This document shows positions 17,339 to 24,833 of a stretch of 64,000 bases of DNA, in pieces. The notes under the pieces are model-generated. The model saw nothing but the letters and a program-made list of their open reading frames with translations, searched no databases and was not told the origin of the DNA. Each line of letters starts with the position of its first letter. Position 1 is the first letter of the stretch. The translations under genes and the position numbers were made by a program. Source of the stretch: Alteromonas sp. 1_MG-2023 (GTDB taxonomy: Bacteria; Pseudomonadota; Gammaproteobacteria; Enterobacterales; Alteromonadaceae); NCBI RefSeq assembly GCF_030547075.1, contig NZ_JAUOQH010000007.1, positions 168,362 through 232,361 on the forward strand, given 5' to 3'.

Positions 17339-18145
17339 TTAGCCTGCAATTAGGCTAGTAAGTGCGGTACTTTGCTCATCGAGTTGTGACGACTGGGTTT
17401 GAATAGAAGCCAGCTGCATTGAAAGTTGATTACGCTTAGCCAGTAGCTCTTCATGCGCCTGTTGAGTCTTTGCTTTATCTTCTGTTAGCGACGCAATTTC
17501 TTCTTCACTGTCTTCAAGTGCACTGTCTAAATATAAAAGTGTTTCGTTGTAGCGAGTTTCAAGCATTTCATTTTCTTCTCGCAGTGCCTTAACTTCACTT
17601 AGAAGTGCTGTTGCCTCAGCAATTTCGGCTTTGGTTAATGACGCTTTGCTTTTAAGCAACTCAACCCTATCTTCCATGGTAGTAATATTTAATTTGGTTG
17701 CCGCTAACTCGTCTTCGCGTGTTTTAATCGCGTTTTCAGATGCTTCAATTTCTGACTCTAAGAACTCGTAATTACTGGCATAATTCATCCGTCTTATGGC
17801 TATCGCTTCACCTATGTATTTTCCCAATTTATCGCCGGCTATCCCTCCGAGCGTGGCACATCCCGCCATAAGCAGCGTGTTGCCGTTAAATTTCTTATAA
17901 CACGCGAATCCTCCGACAATAGCGCCAATAACTTGGCCAACAGTCCGAGCAGTACTGATGTCCTCTTTACCTAATTCTTCAACTGGCGAACTCACTTCAA
18001 ATGAGCTGAAGTCCATACCGCCTTCACTACTTCCCTGATTACTCTCTGGCGTTAAAGCCCCCATCAAACTTTCTGCTGTATTTGTGCACCCTGTCATGAG
18101 TAAGCATGCAATGGTCGCTGGTACTACTTTGTTTAACGTATTCAT
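17339..18145 (-). CDS. Glycine-zipper coiled-coil lipoprotein
   Basis: 268 residues. Lipobox MTGC (Cys20); a glycine-zipper stretch (about 69-116: GQVIGAIVGGF, GGIAGDKLGKYIG) of the sort that inserts into or packs against membranes; and a long coiled coil (125-260). Such proteins often sit in the outer membrane and reach into the periplasm. It is the second gene of the kinase operon. Its role is unknown; a structural envelope component of the channel/vWA assembly is an inference from context. Confidence 0.7.
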   Translation of the reverse strand: MNTLNKVVPATIACLLMTGCTNTAESLMGALTPESNQGSSEGGMDFSSFEVSSPVEELGKEDISTARTVGQVIGAIVGGFACYKKFNGNTLLMAGCATLGGIAGDKLGKYIGEAIAIRRMNYASNYEFLESEIEASENAIKTREDELAATKLNITTMEDRVELLKSKASLTKAEIAEATALLSEVKALREENEMLETRYNETLLYLDSALEDSEEEIASLTEDKAKTQQAHEELLAKRNQLSMQLASIQTQSSQLDEQSTALTSLIAG

Positions 18146-18214
18146 CGTTTAAATCCCTATTAAATTGATAGACGTCTTTCAAGTTTGTATTTCGTATGTA
18201 TCTCGCGCGTAGTC

Positions 18215-19987
18215 TCAACTGCAATCTGTCGGGGTCACCGTGATGCGCTTTTCGAGTAACGCGGTGATTTTAGATTTTTCACTTAACGACGATGCTTCTT
18301 GAATAAGTGCTTTTAGCGACGTGAGATAATCAGCTTTATCGTATTTTCCGCGCTGTTGATTTGTACCAATCATGTCGTCAAAGACACTGTCAATTCGGCT
18401 TGACGAAGATTGATGACGAGTCACCAAATCGAAGACTCGCTCTCTGGCTTTGGCTAAATTCTTTTCAATGTTCAAAGTCCGATTTTCAATACCTGAGCGA
18501 AGCAATTCTATATTTCGCTCTCCCGCTTCATCCATATCATCGATGTCTTCCATAGCGCATAACATTCTCTTTTCAATAGTATTACTGTCGTTATCCATTT
18601 CAGCCTTAGTGACCAAAGAATAGATAATATCTATCTCTTCGTTCACTAATACTTGATTAGATGCCGTACCATTGTCAGTCGACTGCAAGCCATAAAAGAC
18701 ACCAAGCAACACCACCACAGCCAGGCAAAGTGCGCCAACCCACACCTTGAAGCTATTATTTTTAGATGCTGATGATGGATGGTGAGATTGAGGATGATTT
18801 TGATAAGACTGTGGCTCAGCACCATTGGTAGTCGGCCCTGTCTGGTAGCCGGTATTACTGCTCACGGGAATAGGGGGGGAACTGATAGCCCCAGCACCAG
18901 AACTAACATCAGAAGTCGGCGGTGAAGTAGCATGTGAGGTTTGAATATGCGCCACATGAGGCGGATAACTTGTCGATGCACCAGGTGGCGAACTAGCCGA
19001 CGAATCAGGTGAATCTATTCGCGTGGTTTGTTGCTCATCTAACCCAACGCCCGCGCCCTCATAAACATCTGTTGAAACCGGTACACCTTGCAGCGCTGCG
19101 ATAACCTCGTTAGCCGTTTGGAATCGCTCACTTACCCGTATCGCGATTGATTTTTTAATCGTATTAATGAAATTTTCAGAATACTGGCCTTTAACTTCAT
19201 CAATACGTGTTAATGCAGGATCAGCCTGCCCTTGAAGCACCCGAGCAGTGCGATCTTCAACACGAGGCGGGTTGGCATTAAGGACGATACGCCACATCAT
19301 GGCGCCCACAGCATGAATGTCTGTCCATGGCCCTAATTCACCTTCAGAACCTACTTGCTCTAAGGGTGCATACCCATAAGTTTGCATCTGATTTTCAGAC
19401 TTTTGAGTGTGACCAAAGTTTTGCTTCGCCGCGCCAAAATCTATCAGTAGTGGGCGTTCATCAGTAGAACGAACAAAGATATTGGCAGGCTTAATATCTC
19501 TATGCAATACACCTTCGTCATGTATATATTGCAACCCTTCTAGCACCGGAATCATTAGCTTTATAATTTGCGCTTCAGTGAGTGGACTGCCTTGTGCGGT
19601 ATGGGCTTTGAGTATTTGAGCGAGCTCTTTCCCTCGCTCTAAATTCATTACCAAATACGCGGTTCCATTGTGCTTAAAGAAATCTTTGCAGCGAATAATA
19701 TTAGGATGATCATCAAACTGAACAAGCTGCTTTGCTTCATCGAGGAATTTTTGAATGCCTGTTTCAAACTCTATTTCATCAGACTGGCTGAGGGGGTAAA
19801 CCGTTTGACCTTCACGGGTAGCACAGTGCTGTGGCATGAACTCTTTGATCGCCACCAAAGATTCTAGGTGCGTATGGCGGGCTTGATAGACAATACCAAA
19901 GCCTCCAACCCCAAGGACTGACTCAATTTGATATTGTTGAAGTTGCGTGCCAGCTGGCAACGCCAGTTTGTGTACCTGACTGCTCAT
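18215..19987 (-). CDS. Transmembrane Ser/Thr protein kinase (PknB/Hanks type)
   Basis: 590 residues, first gene of the minus operon. The kinase domain (about 20-300) has the P-loop GVGGFGIVY (26-34), Lys48 in VAIKEF, HRDIKPANI with Asp164, DFG at 183-185 and GYAPLEQ at the end of the activation loop, so it should be active. A Pro/Ser/Thr-rich juxtamembrane linker (300-412) contains EQQTTRID, a plausible autophosphorylation and FHA-binding site. A TM helix (about 415-433) leads to a 155-residue periplasmic domain of unrecognised type, with no PASTA repeats. FHA proteins, PP2C phosphatases and membrane targets encoded around it are likely substrates or readers. Confidence 0.93.
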   Translation of the reverse strand: MSSQVHKLALPAGTQLQQYQIESVLGVGGFGIVYQARHTHLESLVAIKEFMPQHCATREGQTVYPLSQSDEIEFETGIQKFLDEAKQLVQFDDHPNIIRCKDFFKHNGTAYLVMNLERGKELAQILKAHTAQGSPLTEAQIIKLMIPVLEGLQYIHDEGVLHRDIKPANIFVRSTDERPLLIDFGAAKQNFGHTQKSENQMQTYGYAPLEQVGSEGELGPWTDIHAVGAMMWRIVLNANPPRVEDRTARVLQGQADPALTRIDEVKGQYSENFINTIKKSIAIRVSERFQTANEVIAALQGVPVSTDVYEGAGVGLDEQQTTRIDSPDSSASSPPGASTSYPPHVAHIQTSHATSPPTSDVSSGAGAISSPPIPVSSNTGYQTGPTTNGAEPQSYQNHPQSHHPSSASKNNSFKVWVGALCLAVVVLLGVFYGLQSTDNGTASNQVLVNEEIDIIYSLVTKAEMDNDSNTIEKRMLCAMEDIDDMDEAGERNIELLRSGIENRTLNIEKNLAKARERVFDLVTRHQSSSSRIDSVFDDMIGTNQQRGKYDKADYLTSLKALIQEASSLSEKSKITALLEKRITVTPTDCS

Positions 19988-20522
19988 TCGTCCCTCTGCA
20001 GTGGTAAAATACTTACCTGTATACTCACAATTATTGTTTTAAATTTTTATCGTAAAATTTTGTTAGATTGTGTGGCGCTTTATAGCGCTAATTTTAGAAA
20101 CTTTACAAAATACGAAAGCCCTTATCGATCATTTTTTAAACAACCCTAAAAGGTATACACCAAAGAAAATGACGGTGCAATAATTTCCCCGCCCATAATA
20201 TGTTTATTTTTTAAACGCTAGCCACGGTATAAAAAATGATCAATACTCCTATTTAGTAGTGAAAAGAATTTGCCTCTTTTCGTCGTTCTACGCAGTTATA
20301 AAATATATAAAGAATATAAATAAATGCGGCATTGACGACACCAAGGACAGGTAAAATCATGAAAACTACATCTCCCCTTACACCACTCACTACTGTGCCT
20401 ATCTATTCGATTTACAGGCAACAACCACACCTAATGACCTTAACCGCCATCATGTGATGGATGTTTAGCGATGCTTCATTAATAACGCTATCAATTACTG
20501 TTTTGCTTTAAGGGAGGGGGTT
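19988..20522. other. Divergent promoter region of the two FHA/kinase operons
   Basis: 535 bases, AT-rich, between the kinase gene (-) and the PP2C-propeptide gene (+). It should hold both promoters. A 32-codon open frame (20359-20457) precedes the plus operon with an AGGACAGG upstream, but nothing shows that it is translated. The plus-operon RBS is a strong GGGAGGGGG just before 20523. Confidence 0.45.
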
Positions 20523-22385
20523 ATGCAAAACCAATATCGAGTTTTCTCAGCTAGCCATATCGGCCAGCGAGATGAAAACCAAGATGCCTTTGCCGTATTA
20601 ACACACCCTAAGAGTGATGAGTTACTGTGTGTGGTGGCCGATGGTATGGGTGGGCATGAAGGGGGGGCATTTGCCGCTAAGAAAGTTATTGAAACATGTA
20701 CCGTAAAGTGGAACGAATCCGATTGTGTTATCGACCCCGACACGTTTCTTAACGAATTAGCCTTCTCAGCTCACGCGGCAGTGACAGACTCTGGAATTAC
20801 CGAATTCGACCAAGCACAATCTCTAGTGAGTGTGTTGTATATTAATCTGGTAAAAAGCATCTACGTTTCAATGCATGTGGGTGATTGTCGAACCATTCAG
20901 TTTGCCAATAAAAACTTCATTAAGCGGACCATCGACCAATCTCTCGCGCAACTCCATGCTTTGAAAGGCGACATTTCAGACGATGAAATTGCCTCTCATC
21001 CAGATCAAAGCAAAATTTATTCGAGTATTGGCGGCAGTGAACCGCCTTCTCCCATCATTGAACATTATGGGCTTAACGGTGACACGTTTTTAATTTGCTC
21101 TGATGGGTTTTGGGAGCTTTTTACCCAACACGCTTTAGGCGTTGCAATAGAAAAAATTGAGAGCGAGGAAGCGTTAGAAAAACTGATAGAGCAACAGGTG
21201 TCAGGTAAGACGCACCACGACAATACCACCGCAATTATTGTGAAGTTACCTCCGAGTGAAGATAGCTCTGCTGTGTTCGCGCCCCCATCCCTTGCCGCGG
21301 GGCATCAAGAAAGTGAAGCTGAGGGTTCTCTATCCGCTGATGGCGCTTTGTCCGCTGATGGCGCTTTGTCCGCTGATGGCGCTTTGTCCGCTGATGGCTC
21401 TGTACACGCTAAAGGCTCTTTACCTGCTGAAGGCTCTTTGTCCGCTGAAGGCTCTACCTCATCAAATGGTGAGAATACATCGACTAAACTAACCACTTAC
21501 CACTATAAATTTTTGCTAGGTTTGGGGATCATCATTTTTGTTATCGCCCTAGCGTATTACTTTCTAAGTAGCCCTAATAGTACTGATGATATACCTGAGC
21601 CCTTGCCTACATCGCCGAAGACTTCTCCCTCCGACCAATCAACTGATCAGGCAAGTGAACAAAATAAAACTACACCTTCTGAAACCCAAGGGAAACCATC
21701 AAAGGAGGCTATAGGCACTCAAGCTTCTACAGGTGAATCAGAAAATATAGAAACCCGTAGACAGACGCCCAACACCCCTATATCGAGTATTGATGATGCT
21801 ATCGAGAAAACCGAAGACATCATAAGGCAAGATGGAGGTTTGGGTAAAAATGACACGCTTAAAGTCACTACCCGAGGCAGCGCAATAGGTGATAGCCAGG
21901 TTATTAAATTCCAACAATTTTACAAAGGTTTACCGGTATATGGCGCCCAAACCATTACCTTAGTTCGAGATAGTAAAATAGCCAGCATAGACAGTAAAAC
22001 ACTCAATGATATCGACATAGATATTTCCCCTGCGTTATCGGCAAAAGAAGCGTTCTTATTGGCTGAGGATGAAGTTGGCACTCGCTTAACTGTACTTCAG
22101 GAGCCTCAGCTAATTATCTTTAAAAAAGAAGACAACTATTTGCTGGTATGGCGAGCAGAGGTCGAAAAAGCAAGTGGCGAACAAGTGATGTTATTTCTAG
22201 ACAGTACTAATGCCTTAATTGTCGAAGAAATTAGCCTGCATATCTCTGGAAGCCAAGAACACATAAGCTCTAAAGATACAGCCTCTGAAGATACAAGCTT
22301 TAAAGATACCGCCTCTGAAGTTGAAGGTGAAACCTCTTTAGAGCATGTCCTAGAAGATAAAAGCCTCGAAAATGAAAGAGACTAA
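20523..22385 (+). CDS. PP2C phosphatase - TM - M4-type propeptide (FTP/PepSY) fusion
   Basis: 620 residues. The cytoplasmic PP2C domain (1-242) has RDENQD, ADGMGGHEGG (39-48), SDGFWE (193-198) and HHDNTTAII, so it is likely active. A repeat linker (269-311) of SADGAL-type hexapeptides follows, then a TM helix (329-348), then a periplasmic region whose FQQFYKGLPVYGAQ (463-476) is the signature of the fungalysin/thermolysin propeptide domain, with a PepSY-like part (about 500-575). Such propeptides normally inhibit and chaperone M4 proteases in cis. Here one is carried by a phosphatase, while the next gene encodes an M4 protease. The genes overlap by 14 nt, so the products are surely made together. 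Confidence 0.88.
   Translation: MQNQYRVFSASHIGQRDENQDAFAVLTHPKSDELLCVVADGMGGHEGGAFAAKKVIETCTVKWNESDCVIDPDTFLNELAFSAHAAVTDSGITEFDQAQSLVSVLYINLVKSIYVSMHVGDCRTIQFANKNFIKRTIDQSLAQLHALKGDISDDEIASHPDQSKIYSSIGGSEPPSPIIEHYGLNGDTFLICSDGFWELFTQHALGVAIEKIESEEALEKLIEQQVSGKTHHDNTTAIIVKLPPSEDSSAVFAPPSLAAGHQESEAEGSLSADGALSADGALSADGALSADGSVHAKGSLPAEGSLSAEGSTSSNGENTSTKLTTYHYKFLLGLGIIIFVIALAYYFLSSPNSTDDIPEPLPTSPKTSPSDQSTDQASEQNKTTPSETQGKPSKEAIGTQASTGESENIETRRQTPNTPISSIDDAIEKTEDIIRQDGGLGKNDTLKVTTRGSAIGDSQVIKFQQFYKGLPVYGAQTITLVRDSKIASIDSKTLNDIDIDISPALSAKEAFLLAEDEVGTRLTVLQEPQLIIFKKEDNYLLVWRAEVEKASGEQVMLFLDSTNALIVEEISLHISGSQEHISSKDTASEDTSFKDTASEVEGETSLEHVLEDKSLENERD
21325..21456 (+). repeat. 18-bp in-frame tandem repeats in the PP2C linker
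   Basis: About seven copies of an 18-bp unit (core TCCGCTGATGGCGCTTTG), the first four nearly identical and later ones drifting (SADG to HAKG, PAEG, SAEG). Copy-number changes would keep frame and alter linker length between phosphatase and membrane. Confidence 0.85.
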
Positions 22386-24792
22386 CTTTTCATTTAGAAA
22401 GTGCAAGATAACCGGCGCTTTATGGCTTGCGCTTCTTTTCTTTGTTCAGTTAGAGCCCGTGATTGCAGCAGAGAAAATAGGGGGAAATCGCGCGCCTAAG
22501 CCACTCGACCAGCAAGCAGAACTGCATTCGGTATCCGAAAGAAAAGCCTGGGTAAAAGCTGCTTTATCTGCGCAATTTGACTTAGATGAACACAACACCC
22601 TACATGTAAAAGACCAGGAACAGCTTTTAAATAGCTTTCGCGTGGTGTCTGTTTTCCAAACATACAATAACGTGCCCGTGGTGTATGGGGAGTCTCGTTT
22701 ACTTTTAAATGAGAAGAATCAGCCCGCTTACGTTCTGGGTAAGCACGGTAATATTTCTTCAATAGGTACAACAGAACCAAGGCTTAGCGAGGCAGATGCT
22801 TTCTCAAGATTACAAAGCGCCAAAGAGGCAGACGTAGCGTCAAGGTTAGTGTATTGGCCATCGCCTGAAGGTCACCACGTTCTGGCTTATGAATTCGAAG
22901 GTGAGTTTAAAACTAAATTGGGGTTTGCCCCTTCACAGCGAGTTTTTATTGATGCATCTACCGGTGAAGAGTTAGACCGAGTACCTTTATTTCACACTGC
23001 AATGCATCGACAAGTAAATAACTTTGTAGCAGCGTGCAACGAATTTAAAGTTAAATTCCCCCTTATACCCCCCCTCACCGATCGCGTTGAAGCGCGCGCA
23101 ATGAAAATGCATGCGCGAACTGAAGGCAGTACGCCAAGTAATGATGCCTCTGTTGAAACCGCATTTACGCTGTTAGGTGACGCCTACGAGTTTATAGATT
23201 CTGTACTGGGAATGGACAGCATTGACGGAAATGGCTTACGGTTGAACATGTTTATCAATGTGCATTTTTTAAAGGGCATGCCCACAATTCAGTGTTATGG
23301 CGATGTATTTAATGCCATGTGGATGTCGCGGAAACAGTCTTTATATGTACCGCAGGAAGGTCTTAATTTTATTGAAATTACTATGCATGAACTGGCTCAT
23401 GGCATTGTGTCAAACGGCAGTAATCTTGAATATTCTTTTCAGTCAGGGGCGTTAAATGAATCGATTGCTGACTCCATCGGCGTTGCCTTTCGAATTTGGC
23501 TAGAGCATTCAAATAAAAAAACCAATTCAATCAAAATTCCCAGGGAGTACTGGGTACTACGGATGCCTTCTGGTCCAGAAAGAGATTTAGCCGACCCAAG
23601 TTCTCTTGATTTTGGACAAGGCAGTTATCCCGATCACATGGATGACTTCTTAAATTGGCCAATTAAAAAAGATCGGGGTGGCGTGCATATAAACTCTTCC
23701 ATAATGAATATGGCGTTCTATTTAATGGCCAATGGTGGGCTGCATCCACGCCATTCTGGTACTAATAAAGTAACGGCTATTGGGCTATCATCAGCAGTGC
23801 ACATAGTTGCACAAGCAGCATCTAAACTGCTGGTACAAAGTTCAAATTTTGAAGATGCTCGCTTTGCCTACGCCTTGGCCGCAGAGGCATTGCACGGGAA
23901 AGGATCAAAAGAATGGGTATCAGTGCACCAAGCGATGGATGCTGTAGGCGTATCCGGTGCTTGGAGTATGCCTCAAGAAATGCCCGAAATTGAACTAGAG
24001 CCTGAACCAGAGCCTGAACCAAAAACTACTCCTATCCCTAAACCAGAGCCAACTCCCACGCCAGAACCAGAGCAAAAACAAACCGAAGCGGAAACGGTGC
24101 CTGCTCCTCCTGCTCCTGAAACAACGACTGAAACAAAGACAGAAAAAACGCCCGCCTCCAGTGAAAAAGAACACGACAATCAACTTATCGTTATATTAGT
24201 GTTAGGCGGCGTAGGCCTTTGCATTGCATTGCTCGCGCTATTTAAGTTAAAGCCGGCTTATAGCAAAAACGAAGGGCCAGTGGGGTATGGCGCCAATCTT
24301 TCAACAACGAGAACTTCAACAACTAGAGCTTCATCGACCAGTGCTTCAGCACATGCAAGCCGAGCGTCTAGCGAAACTGCAAAAGAAACCGCTAGCGGAA
24401 TTGCCAATCCAGCTTCTAGGCAATCAGAAATACAATCACCCCCATCCCATTCAGCGAATATAGTGTCGGTGTCACCCACGCCGCCTTGTTACTTGCAATC
24501 GCTTGCTGGTCGCCAAAAACTTGATATCGCAGTTAATACCGCGGCTAAAGGCGAAGGTTTTGTGATTGGCCGAGCTTTGGAGCTAGTGCATTTGCAACTT
24601 AGAGATGAACGGATATCCAGACGACACTTAAGAATTAAATTAAAAGGCAGTAGTTTCACGGTTGAGGATTTGAATTCAACACACGGTACTTTGCTGGACG
24701 GTGAGCGACTCCACGCTTTTACACCAGCACCCATTACGCACGGACAGCTTCTTCGTATTGCTGACTTTAGCTATGTATTTAAAGTAAATTAA
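22372..24792 (+). CDS. Transmembrane M4 (thermolysin-like) metalloprotease with cytoplasmic FHA domain
   Basis: 806 residues. A signal/anchor segment (15-32) leads an FTP/PepSY propeptide (about 85-205; FQTYNNVPVVYGE) and an M4 catalytic domain with HELAH (339-343), the third zinc ligand Glu363 in GALNESIADSIG, and His439 in GGVHINS. All key residues are present, so it should be active. An E/P-rich linker (540-600), a TM helix (604-624), a Ser/Thr-rich cytoplasmic stretch and an FHA domain (about 725-790: VIGR, ISRRH, NSTHGT) follow. M4 enzymes are normally secreted; here the protease is tied to the inner membrane and has a phosphothreonine reader inside. It overlaps the phosphatase gene by 14 nt. 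Confidence 0.9.
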   Translation: MKETNFSFRKCKITGALWLALLFFVQLEPVIAAEKIGGNRAPKPLDQQAELHSVSERKAWVKAALSAQFDLDEHNTLHVKDQEQLLNSFRVVSVFQTYNNVPVVYGESRLLLNEKNQPAYVLGKHGNISSIGTTEPRLSEADAFSRLQSAKEADVASRLVYWPSPEGHHVLAYEFEGEFKTKLGFAPSQRVFIDASTGEELDRVPLFHTAMHRQVNNFVAACNEFKVKFPLIPPLTDRVEARAMKMHARTEGSTPSNDASVETAFTLLGDAYEFIDSVLGMDSIDGNGLRLNMFINVHFLKGMPTIQCYGDVFNAMWMSRKQSLYVPQEGLNFIEITMHELAHGIVSNGSNLEYSFQSGALNESIADSIGVAFRIWLEHSNKKTNSIKIPREYWVLRMPSGPERDLADPSSLDFGQGSYPDHMDDFLNWPIKKDRGGVHINSSIMNMAFYLMANGGLHPRHSGTNKVTAIGLSSAVHIVAQAASKLLVQSSNFEDARFAYALAAEALHGKGSKEWVSVHQAMDAVGVSGAWSMPQEMPEIELEPEPEPEPKTTPIPKPEPTPTPEPEQKQTEAETVPAPPAPETTTETKTEKTPASSEKEHDNQLIVILVLGGVGLCIALLALFKLKPAYSKNEGPVGYGANLSTTRTSTTRASSTSASAHASRASSETAKETASGIANPASRQSEIQSPPSHSANIVSVSPTPPCYLQSLAGRQKLDIAVNTAAKGEGFVIGRALELVHLQLRDERISRRHLRIKLKGSSFTVEDLNSTHGTLLDGERLHAFTPAPITHGQLLRIADFSYVFKVN

Positions 24793-24833
24793 ACGAAGCA
24801 CTGCAAGCGCCAACCAATGTTAACGAGAACAGA

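Noticed and set aside
20359..20457. 32-codon ORF ahead of the PP2C operon, possible leader peptide
   Set aside because: It has a weak RBS-like AGGACAGG, but no regulatory codon run or attenuator hairpin; not enough to call a gene.
21325..21456. CRISPR-like short repeats
   Set aside because: The repeats are contiguous, in frame within a protein linker, with no spacers and no cas genes.
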